A DNA stretch of 10,942 nucleotides from BMS3ABIN04 sp965554225 (GCA_965554225.1 CBEVZC010000097.1:1-10942); one strand, 5' to 3'. Shown: positions 1 through 5,606, counted from the first letter of the stretch. Notes: generated from the letters alone by a model not told the origin. Program-made: numbers and translations.

Positions 1-273
1 TTATTCAATGTTATTATTGGCGATATGAGTTTGGTTGGACCACGTCCTTCTTTGCAATATGAATACGAAAATTATGACAGCTGGCAGAAGAGAAGAGTAA
101 AAGTTTTACCTGGTTGTACGGGGGTTTGGCAAGTCTGGGGAAGAAGTACCGTCTCTTTTATCGATTCTGTTGTTTTAGATTTATATTATATAAATAATAT
201 GTCGCCTTGGCTTGATTTACAGGTGCTGTTTAAAACGGTTCCTGTCATGTTATTTTCTAAAGGCGGAAAATAA
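1..273 (+). CDS. Polyprenyl-phosphate sugar-phosphate transferase, C-terminal fragment (gene starts before the window)
   Basis: The frame is open from base 1 to the TAA at 271-273 and gives about 90 residues, so the gene is cut by the window edge and the Met at base 25 is internal. Visible hallmarks of the bacterial sugar transferase family (WcaJ/WbaP type) are GDMSLVGPRP near the start, LPGCTGVWQVWGRS in the middle and LDLYYINNMSPWLDL followed by a hydrophobic end. These inner-membrane enzymes move a sugar-1-phosphate from a nucleotide sugar to undecaprenyl phosphate, the first step in building exopolysaccharide, capsule or O-antigen repeats. Which sugar is used cannot be told from this end. 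The SLBB export-type gene downstream fits a polysaccharide locus. The family assignment is secure. Confidence 0.93.
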   Translation, partial: LFNVIIGDMSLVGPRPSLQYEYENYDSWQKRRVKVLPGCTGVWQVWGRSTVSFIDSVVLDLYYINNMSPWLDLQVLFKTVPVMLFSKGGK

Positions 274-317
274 TTTTATATTCTATGCTTTCATTAACTT
301 ACAATTTTATTTAAATT

Positions 318-332
318 TTCAAATCGTTTGAA
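318..332. promoter_or_regulatory. Short dyad between the sugar transferase and SLBB genes
   Basis: Perfect 6-bp arms TTCAAA (318-323) and TTTGAA (327-332) around a TCG centre, followed by AT-rich DNA without a clean T-tract. It could be a weak terminator or an operator. A dyad of this size is also expected by chance in DNA this AT-rich, so it is recorded only as a candidate. Confidence 0.2.
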
Positions 333-361
333 TAATTTTATTTATTGAAGTTTATAATTTT

Positions 362-366
362 GAGGA
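362..366 (+). promoter_or_regulatory. Ribosome binding site that sets the SLBB gene start
   Basis: GAGGA lies 5 nt before the ATG at 372. It favours that ATG over the upstream in-frame TTG at 345, which has no such site and would add nine residues ahead of an otherwise ideal signal peptide. Confidence 0.6.
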
Positions 367-371
367 CCTCC

Positions 372-899
372 ATGATAAAGAAATTATTATTTTTTGCAAT
401 TCTCTTTTCCCTAGCCGTTCAAACTAATTTTGCACAAGATAGAAATGTTGAACTTGGTTCAACATACAAAGGATTATTCCAAAAGCAAGGTGGTTATTAT
501 GATTATTCTGACCCGGAAGCAATAAATATGAAAGTTTCTGTCTGGGGTTTTGTGAAGTATCCAGGTAATTATCTTATACCGACATATACAACTATTATTG
601 ATCTTCTTTCTTATGCAGGCGGACCTTCAGCTAATTCTCACCTAGATGATTTAAGAATATATAGAGTTTTACCGGACTCAACACAACAAATGTTTAAATT
701 TAATTTTGATGACCTTCTGTGGGAAAATAAGTTAGAAGTTAAGAACAGAAAAATTCCAAAATTAATTGCCAGAGATATCTTAGTTGTTCCTGGCTCCCCC
801 AAACTCTATTTTAAAGATGTCTTTAGCATTGGAATCAGAATATTCACTTTATTAATATCGCTGACGGTTCTTGTCATAAGGATTTTCCAGAAGTCATAG
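372..899 (+). CDS. SLBB-domain polysaccharide export-type protein with C-terminal membrane segment
   Basis: 175 residues from the ATG at 372. Residues 1-21 form a signal peptide (MIKK, a hydrophobic core, then NFA before Gln22). Residues 53 to about 100 read as an SLBB domain: VSVWGFVKYPGNYLIP, then TIIDLLSYAGGPS and LRIYRVLPD. A second conserved patch, DILVVPGSPKLYFKD (135-149), is followed by a hydrophobic segment at 150-172 and a basic end. SLBB domains occur in Wza-type outer-membrane export proteins, and the position just after a sugar transferase fits a role in polysaccharide export. The Wza N-terminal polysaccharide-export domain is absent and the protein is about half the usual length, so it may be an accessory or periplasmic partner rather than the export channel. 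The domain call is good; the exact role is inferred. Confidence 0.78.
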   Translation: MIKKLLFFAILFSLAVQTNFAQDRNVELGSTYKGLFQKQGGYYDYSDPEAINMKVSVWGFVKYPGNYLIPTYTTIIDLLSYAGGPSANSHLDDLRIYRVLPDSTQQMFKFNFDDLLWENKLEVKNRKIPKLIARDILVVPGSPKLYFKDVFSIGIRIFTLLISLTVLVIRIFQKS

Positions 900-998
900 T
901 ATATTTTAAATTTTTGGCAGACCAATTTTAATAAGTATCTTCTTGTTTTGATACACTTACCTAAATAAGAACGTTGTTTTTTAATGTTTTCAGTCATT

Positions 999-1012
999 TT
1001 GATCTAAATCAC
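999..1012. promoter_or_regulatory. FNR/CRP-family-like binding site
   Basis: TTGAT-CTAA-ATCAC matches nine of ten defined positions of the FNR-type dyad TTGAT-N4-ATCAA. It ends one base before the sigma-54-like element at 1014. No CRP/FNR-family regulator is encoded in the window, so binding is inferred only from the motif. Confidence 0.35.
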
Positions 1013-1013
1013 A

Positions 1014-1030
1014 TTGGCACCCTTTTTGTA
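1014..1030 (+). promoter_or_regulatory. Sigma-54-like (-24/-12) promoter
   Basis: TTGGCAC, five bases, then TTGTA. The GG (1016-1017) and GT (1028-1029) have the fixed sigma-54 spacing. The only departure from the TTGGCAC-N5-TTGCW core is T for C at -12. Transcription would start near 1041 and run toward the small frame at 1095. A 7-bp-arm palindrome (TTCTAAA-C-TTTAGAA, 1049-1063) lies just after the predicted start site. Confidence 0.45.
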
Positions 1031-1094
1031 AACCAACAAGCATACGTTTTCTAAACTTTAGAATTAAATAAAAGCATTTTTAATCCGATAATAA

Positions 1095-1334
1095 TTGAAA
1101 AAATGGAGAATTAGAGTTCTGATTGAGGAAATAGAAACCAAGCATAATGAGAGAGTAGTTTACGGCTTAAAAGAAAGTAGTTTTTTAATTAATTATTTTG
1201 TTCAGCCTTTCAAAGCCGGTTTGTTCGGATATGCGTTCTATTTTATATTACTCTTTATTGTAAAATTTATAGTTAATTATAAAATCAGCTCACCTTTAGA
1301 GCTGATTGATTTTGCTTTGCATTTACAATTGTAA
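1095..1334 (+). CDS. Small membrane protein, hypothetical (possibly a gene remnant)
   Basis: The frame follows a TAA at 1092 and gives up to 79 residues. The first 35 are charged; a hydrophobic stretch (GLFGYAFYFILLFIVKFIV) follows and then a short tail. There is no in-frame ATG and no clear Shine-Dalgarno site. The best start is TTG at 1095; the nearby ATG at 1103 is in another frame and stops after three codons, so the gene may be damaged or false. In its favour, INYFVQPFKAGLFGYA resembles LNYFVLKPLWNGTLGFA in the small gene at 1762, which would not be expected of random frames. The pattern also recalls the membrane-proximal C-terminus of some family-2 glycosyltransferases, so it could be a relic of one. 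Function unknown. Confidence 0.4.
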   Translation: MKKWRIRVLIEEIETKHNERVVYGLKESSFLINYFVQPFKAGLFGYAFYFILLFIVKFIVNYKISSPLELIDFALHLQL

Positions 1335-1385
1335 TATTGTTAAACATGAGAAAATAAACCAATTATTCATAAAATAAATAATGAT

Positions 1386-1574
1386 ATGGAAAAAATATTA
1401 GATAACAGAAGAATTCAGGGATGGGACCCTTCGCACGGGGATTTTATTAAAAAAAATGCAATTGAAGACGAAGAAGTTTTTAAAAGAACTATTCAAAAAG
1501 ATTTAATTGTAAAAATTGGATTAACTTCAATTTATTTTTTATTACTGATTTTTTCATTCGTATATTTTTCTTAA
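1386..1574 (+). CDS. Small single-pass membrane protein, hypothetical
   Basis: 62 residues from the ATG at 1386. A charged N-terminal part (MEKILDNRRIQGWDPSHGDF, then an acidic and basic stretch) runs to about residue 42. One hydrophobic segment (IGLTSIYFLLLIFSFVYF) ends the protein, so the layout is C-tail-anchored. No Shine-Dalgarno site is visible, and I do not recognise a family. It begins 51 bp after the end of the 1095 frame and is followed by a hairpin at 1617-1640. An ATG start, a sensible cytosolic-domain-plus-anchor layout and the neighbouring small membrane frames support it modestly. It could also be a chance frame in AT-rich DNA. Confidence 0.4.
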   Translation: MEKILDNRRIQGWDPSHGDFIKKNAIEDEEVFKRTIQKDLIVKIGLTSIYFLLLIFSFVYFS

Positions 1575-1616
1575 TAACTTAAGTTGTTTTTCTACTAAGA
1601 TTAATTTACAAATCAA

Positions 1617-1661
1617 TGCCTGAAACATTTATTTCAGGCAATTTATTCTTGTATTCAGGCA
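1617..1661 (+). terminator. Hairpin with two alternative right arms, possible terminator or attenuator
   Basis: TGCCTGAAA (1617-1625) pairs perfectly with TTTCAGGCA (1632-1640) across a 6-nt loop. A second copy of the right arm, TTCAGGCA, sits at 1654-1661, so the left arm could pair with either. The sequence after the first stem (ATTTATTCTT) is T-rich but interrupted. It may terminate transcription after the 1386 gene; the duplicated arm would also allow alternative pairing. Confidence 0.45.
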
Positions 1662-1710
1662 ATATTTTAAACTCTACCTTTCCAAAATGTCGAAAATTCA
1701 CAATTTATTT

Positions 1711-1726
1711 TTGGCATAATTATGGA
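1711..1726 (+). promoter_or_regulatory. Partial sigma-54-like element
   Basis: TTGGCAT is followed at the correct spacing by TGGA. The -24 half matches well and the -13 G is kept, but the -12 C is A and the preceding T is G. It lies about 50 bp before the ATG at 1762. The match is weaker than at 1014-1030 and could be chance; it is noted because both elements precede the two small genes that share a motif. Confidence 0.25.
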
Positions 1727-1767
1727 TTCATTGTATTAGGACTCATTAAAGATAAAATACAATGAAT
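1726..1767 (+). promoter_or_regulatory. 12-bp inverted repeat covering the start codon at 1762
   Basis: ATTCATTGTATT (1726-1737) and AATACAATGAAT (1756-1767) are perfect reverse complements with an 18-nt spacer, and the right arm contains the ATG at 1762-1764. In RNA this stem would bury the start codon; in DNA it could be an operator. If transcription began at the start predicted from the sigma-54-like element (about 1738), the left arm would not be transcribed and only the DNA reading would hold. Confidence 0.45.
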
Positions 1768-2040
1768 GAAATAACTACTATCAGATCAGGCTCTAATTCA
1801 GCCCGCAACACTTTCAAACTTATTCTTAACTACTTCGTTTTGAAACCATTATGGAATGGAACATTAGGATTTGCTATTTTATTTACCGGATTAATTTTAA
1901 CAAAGATATTTATTTCCTTCTTTAGTCCAATTTATATTTTAAACATTGGTTTCTCCGATCTAATTATGGCCTCGCTGGGATTTATTATCCTATTTGCTAT
2001 CCGATTTTTAATTAGCCTGAAAAGGTTTATGGAAATTTGA
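1762..2040 (+). CDS. Small two-segment membrane protein, hypothetical
   Basis: 92 residues from ATG to the TGA at 2038-2040. After about 20 polar residues comes LNYFVLKPLWNGTLGFA, a hydrophobic segment (about 34-57), a short loop, a second hydrophobic segment (about 66-84) and a basic end. No family is certain. The NYFV..KP...G..GFA pattern is shared with the frame at 1095 and recalls the C-terminal membrane anchor of family-2 glycosyltransferases of the WaaE type. It could therefore be a relic of one, or a small membrane protein tied to the polysaccharide locus. No Shine-Dalgarno site is visible, and the start codon lies inside an inverted repeat. The next gene downstream is a tRNA on the other strand. 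Confidence 0.5.
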   Translation: MNEITTIRSGSNSARNTFKLILNYFVLKPLWNGTLGFAILFTGLILTKIFISFFSPIYILNIGFSDLIMASLGFIILFAIRFLISLKRFMEI

Positions 2041-2095
2041 GATAGATCTGTTTAAAAATTTACAAAAACCAAATCAATAATTTGTTCCCTCTTTG

Positions 2096-2135
2096 TTTTA
2101 CCAATATTTTTTGACCAAAGATTATACTGGTAAAA
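2096..2135. repeat. Inverted repeat between the 1762 gene and the tRNA
   Basis: TTTTACCA (2096-2103) and TGGTAAAA (2128-2135) are perfect complements, and pairing continues for three bases after one mismatch. It lies between the ends of two convergent units, where a terminator would be expected, but there is no clean T-tract on either side. The rest of 2041-2226 shows nothing I can name. Confidence 0.3.
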
Positions 2136-2226
2136 TAAAATCATATATATAAGTGAAAATTTTTTATGAGGATAATGATTGTTAAAAGGGGACTTATAGA
2201 TTGAATGATTTTTGTGATTTACATTG

Positions 2227-2300
2227 TACCCCGGAGAGGATTCGAACCTCCGACCTATAGTTTAGGAAACTATTGCTCTATCCTGCTGAGCTACCGGGGC
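2227..2300 (-). tRNA. tRNA-Arg (anticodon CCU)
   Basis: Read on the minus strand, all cloverleaf parts are present: acceptor GCCCCGG/CCGGGGT, D stem GCTC/GAGC, anticodon stem ATAGT/ACTAT with loop TTCCTAA, variable region AGGTC, and T arm GGAGG-TTCGAAT-CCTCT. The anticodon CCT (2264-2266 on the plus strand) reads AGG, hence arginine. The discriminator base is A at 2227 and CCA is not encoded. The first acceptor pair is G-U. Its start would be served by AT-rich DNA above 2300, where a poor -35/-10 pair (TTGAAT, 19 bp, TATAGC) can be drawn. No integrase or attachment-site repeat is seen beside it. Confidence 0.95.
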
Positions 2301-2404
2301 AAATATTTTTACCGCAGCTATACTTTAAGCATGAAATTAGAATTCAAAGTATAACAAAATTTCTATAAAACTAAAAATTGCTTAGAGACATGTTTCTTAT
2401 AAAT

Positions 2405-2435
2405 TTGATAATTGCATATAAAAATATTGTATATT
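2405..2435 (+). promoter_or_regulatory. Candidate promoter for enolase
   Basis: TTGATA (2405-2410) is followed after 17 bp by TGTATA or after 19 bp by TATATT (2430-2435). Both are imperfect, and the region is so AT-rich that chance matches are common. The position, about 90 bp before the enolase ATG, is reasonable. Confidence 0.25.
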
Positions 2436-2440
2436 AAAGT

Positions 2441-2466
2441 AATTCCATGTTAAATAAATTGGAATT
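2441..2466 (+). promoter_or_regulatory. Dyad in the enolase leader
   Basis: AATTCCA (2441-2447) and TGGAATT (2460-2466) are perfect 7-bp complements around a 12-nt spacer, just downstream of the candidate promoter. It could be an operator or a leader hairpin. No regulator can be named. Confidence 0.25.
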
Positions 2467-2525
2467 CCCTGCCTTTTTTTATAAGTTTTCATTATCTAAA
2501 AAATATCAAATAGGAGAAAAATATA

Positions 2526-3818
2526 ATGACGACAATAGTAGATATAATGGGTAGAGAAATATTAGATTCAAGAGGAAATCCAACTATAGAAGTAGAGGTT
2601 TTGTTAGAATCCGGGGTTATTGGAAGAGCTGCAGTACCGAGCGGTGCATCAACAGGCGAACATGAAGCTGTAGAATTAAGAGACGGTGACAAGAGCAGAT
2701 ATCAATGTAAAGGCGTACTACAAGCTGTTGATAATGTAAACAATAAAATTGCCGACGAACTAATCGATTTTGATGCAACAGATCAAGTTGCGATAGATAA
2801 TTTTCTTATTGATTTAGACGGAACACCGAATAAAAGTGAATTGGGCGCCAATGCTATTCTCGGAGTTTCTCTTGCATGTGCTAAAGCTGCTGCCGAAACT
2901 TTAGGACTGCCGCTTTACAGATATATTGGCGGTACAAATGCAAAAATATTACCTGTTCCAATGATGAATATTCTAAACGGCGGAAAACACGCTGACAATA
3001 CTGTTGATATTCAAGAGTTTATGATTATGCCTCACGGAGCAGCTAATTTTGCTGAAGCATTAAGAATGGGATCTGAAACATTCCATACTCTTAAATCAAT
3101 ACTTAAAGATAAGGGATATAGTACGGCTGTTGGCGATGAGGGCGGATTTGCTCCGAATCTAAAAACAAACGAAGAAGCAATTGAAGCAATTCTCCAGGCA
3201 ATAGAAAAAGCCGGTTATAAACCGGGAGAAGATATATCTATTTCCCTAGATCCCGCAGCCAGTGAAATGTATTTAAAAGATAAAAATGTTTACCAATTTT
3301 TCAAATCTGATAAATCAGAGAAAACATCTGAAGAGATGGTAGATTTTTACCTAAACTTAATAAATAAATATCCAATTATAAATCTTGAAGATGGACTGGC
3401 AGAAGACGATTGGGATGGATGGAAATTATTAACAGAAAAATTAAGCGATAAAGTACAATTAGTCGGCGATGATATTTTTGTTACAAATACAGAGAGACTC
3501 GCTAAAGGAATTGATTTAGGAATTGCAAACTCAATACTAATCAAATTAAACCAAATAGGTACTTTAACTGAAACACTGGACTGTATTGAAATGGCGAAAA
3601 CAGCCGGATACACATGTGTTATCAGTCATCGCTCCGGTGAAACCGAAGATACAACAATAGCGGATTTTGCAGTTGCTACTTCCGTGGGACAAATTAAAAC
3701 CGGTTCGGCAAGTAGAACAGATAGAATATCTAAATATAATCAGCTTCTTAGGATAGAAGAAGAACTTGATACTACAGCCGTTTTCCCGGGTTTAGCTGCA
3801 TTAAATTATAAAAAATAG
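2526..3818 (+). CDS. eno: Enolase (phosphopyruvate hydratase)
   Basis: 430 residues, the normal full length. It interconverts 2-phosphoglycerate and phosphoenolpyruvate in cytosolic glycolysis and gluconeogenesis and needs two magnesium ions. The N-terminal domain starts with REILDSRGNPT, and the mobile loop PSGASTGEHEAVELRDGD is at 38-55. By homology the active-site residues are all present: His155 (GGKHADN), Glu164 (QEF), Glu205 (GDEGGFAP), the metal ligands Asp242, Glu288 and Asp315, Lys340 inside the family signature LIKLNQIGTLTET, the SHRSGETED loop (367-375) and Lys391. AGGAG at 2512-2516, nine bases before the ATG, fixes the start. It looks monocistronic: a tRNA on the other strand lies upstream and a strong terminator follows 24 bp after the stop. 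Confidence 0.99.
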   Translation: MTTIVDIMGREILDSRGNPTIEVEVLLESGVIGRAAVPSGASTGEHEAVELRDGDKSRYQCKGVLQAVDNVNNKIADELIDFDATDQVAIDNFLIDLDGTPNKSELGANAILGVSLACAKAAAETLGLPLYRYIGGTNAKILPVPMMNILNGGKHADNTVDIQEFMIMPHGAANFAEALRMGSETFHTLKSILKDKGYSTAVGDEGGFAPNLKTNEEAIEAILQAIEKAGYKPGEDISISLDPAASEMYLKDKNVYQFFKSDKSEKTSEEMVDFYLNLINKYPIINLEDGLAEDDWDGWKLLTEKLSDKVQLVGDDIFVTNTERLAKGIDLGIANSILIKLNQIGTLTETLDCIEMAKTAGYTCVISHRSGETEDTTIADFAVATSVGQIKTGSASRTDRISKYNQLLRIEEELDTTAVFPGLAALNYKK

Positions 3819-3842
3819 TTGTTTTATTTTGATATATTAATT

Positions 3843-3866
3843 GGGCGCCAAAGAGCGCCCTTTTTT
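3843..3866 (+). terminator. Intrinsic terminator after enolase
   Basis: GGGCGC (3843-3848), a 6-nt loop and GCGCCC (3855-3860) form a perfect all-GC stem followed by six T's. It stands out in DNA this AT-rich and is a confident rho-independent terminator for eno. Confidence 0.93.
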
Positions 3867-3881
3867 ATTTCTATAAAAGTT

Positions 3882-4985
3882 ATGAATTTGAGTTTTAAAT
3901 TGAAATATATCTTTATCATATTAACTTTTCTTTTCAACGTTGCTTTTTTAAATTCATGCAGTAGTAGTTCCAATTCGGTAAATGGAAATAGTGAAATCGG
4001 AAATGCTTCATTTTCTGACCCTCGATATGTGGAAGGCGAATTGGTTGTGATTTTGGATAGTATAGAAGTATTGAAGGGAAACGAACTGAAAAAATTTAAT
4101 ATCGCTCACTCATTGCCGGAAAATCAAAAGCCAACGTTATTATTATGGAGTTCGCAAATAATTGATAGAAAAACACAAAAGGATGTAAAAACCTTAGAAT
4201 TCTTGCCTAAGCCTACGGAAACATTTATTGATAGTTTGGACGGAAATAAAATATCCTTTTGGAATTTATCCGATTCCGCTTTAACCAAATCCAAGATACT
4301 CGTTAAAAGGAAGTTCAGCTATATTACATATGATTATAAACCGGAGATAAATAAAAAATTAGTTGAGGAAAAATGGCAGGAAATTCCTGAGGAGATAAAA
4401 TATTTTTATACAAAAGATGAGAATTTTTTACCTACCGGCGGAGAGATTGATTCTTTATCAAAAGTAATTACTTCGGGGATGAAAAATCCTGTTGATAAAA
4501 CTCGCGCTATTTTTAATTGGCTACGTAAAAACCTGACTTACATTTATCCCCCTAAAAAAAGAGGAGCACTCGAAATCTTACATACACGTGAAGGCGATTG
4601 CGGTCAGTATTCCAATCTTTTTATTAGTTTGAGCAGAGCAGCCGGAATACCGGCGCGGCAGCAATCGGGATTTAATTTTGTTCCGGGGAATACCGGATAC
4701 CATGCTTGGTCGGAAGTTTATTTTCCCGTTTACGGATGGGTGCCTGTTGATGCAACAAGAAAAGATGGATTTTGCCACCTTGATAATAAACGCTTAATTG
4801 CATCAGTAGGAATGAATATCCCCTTGCATTTTGTGCCCAAATGGGCTTCTAACGTTACTAATGAAATAATTGATAGAAAGGCTGACTTTATGCAATTAGT
4901 TACTATAGTTAAAAGCGGTATTCAAGTTAACATTAAAACGGAAAGAAATATTTTAAAATCCATGCCGTTAAATGAAGCAAAATGA
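3882..4985 (+). CDS. Transglutaminase-like lipoprotein
   Basis: 367 residues from the ATG at 3882. Residues 1-25 are a lipoprotein signal: basic start, long hydrophobic core and lipobox FLNSC with Cys26, then a Ser-rich linker, so it should be anchored on the outer face of a membrane. Residues about 45-185 are an uncharacterised extracytoplasmic region. Residues about 190-295 form a transglutaminase-like domain with a complete Cys-His-Asp triad: Cys240 in REGDCGQYS, His274 in GYHAWSEVY and Asp290 in GWVPVDAT. Bacterial proteins of this fold often act as peptidases or amidases; the substrate is unknown here. An in-frame TTG at 3819 was rejected because it would place the enolase terminator inside the coding region and hide the lipobox behind 21 extra residues. 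Only 15 nt separate the terminator's T-tract from this ATG. Confidence 0.85.
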   Translation: MNLSFKLKYIFIILTFLFNVAFLNSCSSSSNSVNGNSEIGNASFSDPRYVEGELVVILDSIEVLKGNELKKFNIAHSLPENQKPTLLLWSSQIIDRKTQKDVKTLEFLPKPTETFIDSLDGNKISFWNLSDSALTKSKILVKRKFSYITYDYKPEINKKLVEEKWQEIPEEIKYFYTKDENFLPTGGEIDSLSKVITSGMKNPVDKTRAIFNWLRKNLTYIYPPKKRGALEILHTREGDCGQYSNLFISLSRAAGIPARQQSGFNFVPGNTGYHAWSEVYFPVYGWVPVDATRKDGFCHLDNKRLIASVGMNIPLHFVPKWASNVTNEIIDRKADFMQLVTIVKSGIQVNIKTERNILKSMPLNEAK

Positions 4986-5021
4986 GTTTAACATAACACA
5001 TATAATTCCAGCTTTGAGACT

Positions 5022-5037
5022 CCAAAATTATTTTTGG
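5022..5037. repeat. Short hairpin in the gap after the lipoprotein gene
   Basis: CCAAAA (5022-5027) and TTTTGG (5032-5037) pair around TTAT. No T-tract follows on the plus strand, so it is a poor terminator. Apart from this and the Shine-Dalgarno site at 5122, the gap 4986-5131 shows nothing I can name. Confidence 0.25.
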
Positions 5038-5131
5038 GTGATTGCAGTCACAAATATGAAAATGTTTTTCTACAGATTTAGCGTATAAATATTTTGTTAC
5101 TCACATCGCTTAGGGCAGAACAGGAGCTATT

Positions 5132-5593
5132 ATGAAAAAGAATATCAACCCCAAAATACTTTTAGCATTAATTATTGTCGGAATATTTGTTCTCTCATTT
5201 GCTACTTATCGTTTTGGTTATAATACAAGAGATTATAAATATCTTGATCACAATATGATGATAATTTTAGATAGCAATTATGTAACAGCCGGAATTTATG
5301 ATTTTCTACCGAATGAAGAGAATAAAGCAATTCAATATACTATGATGAGCAATACCGGTACTTCTCAGAATATTAAAGTTATTGCTGAAATAAAAGCGTT
5401 TAAAATTGGCGATAAAGTATATGATATGAACGAAACTGATTTGTGGAAATTTATAAAACGAGACAAAGTATTCCATAACAAAAAAATGGAAAAGAAAAGC
5501 AAGCAGAATAAAGAAAATAAACAAAATAAGGTTGATGAAGATTCATCTACCGGAAGATCGATGGTTGCTTTTAATTATAATTATTCAAAATAA
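5132..5593 (+). CDS. N-terminally anchored hypothetical protein with Lys/Asn-rich tail
   Basis: 153 residues. AGGAG at 5122-5126, five bases before the ATG, makes the start secure. Residues 9-25 are a single hydrophobic segment after MKKNINPK, with no lipobox or obvious cleavage site, so it is probably a signal anchor with the rest outside the cytoplasm. Residues 30-115 are a small mixed-polarity region without a recognised motif. Residues 117-134 are low complexity, dominated by Lys, Asn, Glu and Gln, and the last stretch (MVAFNYNYSK) is aromatic and Asn-rich. I do not recognise a family. It lies 146 bp after the transglutaminase lipoprotein and may be co-transcribed with it, though nothing proves a functional link. 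Confidence 0.72.
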   Translation: MKKNINPKILLALIIVGIFVLSFATYRFGYNTRDYKYLDHNMMIILDSNYVTAGIYDFLPNEENKAIQYTMMSNTGTSQNIKVIAEIKAFKIGDKVYDMNETDLWKFIKRDKVFHNKKMEKKSKQNKENKQNKVDEDSSTGRSMVAFNYNYSK

Positions 5594-5606
5594 TTTCCTC
5601 TTTGAA

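Noticed and set aside
345..371. TTG start for the SLBB gene
   Set aside because: The ATG at 372 has GAGGA at good spacing and begins a clean signal peptide.
806..997. Minus-strand frame of 63 residues at the end of the SLBB gene
   Set aside because: It overlaps the SLBB coding region and has no recognisable domain; it is likely chance in AT-rich DNA.
1323..1334. 12-bp palindrome TTACAATTGTAA at the end of the 1095 frame
   Set aside because: Six-base arms with no spacer are expected several times by chance in a window of this size and composition.
2227..2300. tRNA as the attachment site of an integrated element
   Set aside because: No integrase, no second copy of the tRNA 3' end in the window, and enolase follows directly.
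2492..2692. Minus-strand open frame over the start of enolase, and similar antisense frames at 3347-3613, 4578-4778, 5306-5524, 8570-8920 and 9523-9774
   Set aside because: Each lies opposite a well-supported gene, and their translations show no recognisable domain.
3872..3877. TATAAA as a -10 box for the lipoprotein gene
   Set aside because: It is four bases from the ATG, so the transcript would start at or after the start codon, and no -35 is evident.
3819..3881. Upstream TTG start for the transglutaminase lipoprotein
   Set aside because: It would put the eno terminator inside the coding region and add 21 residues before the lipoprotein signal.
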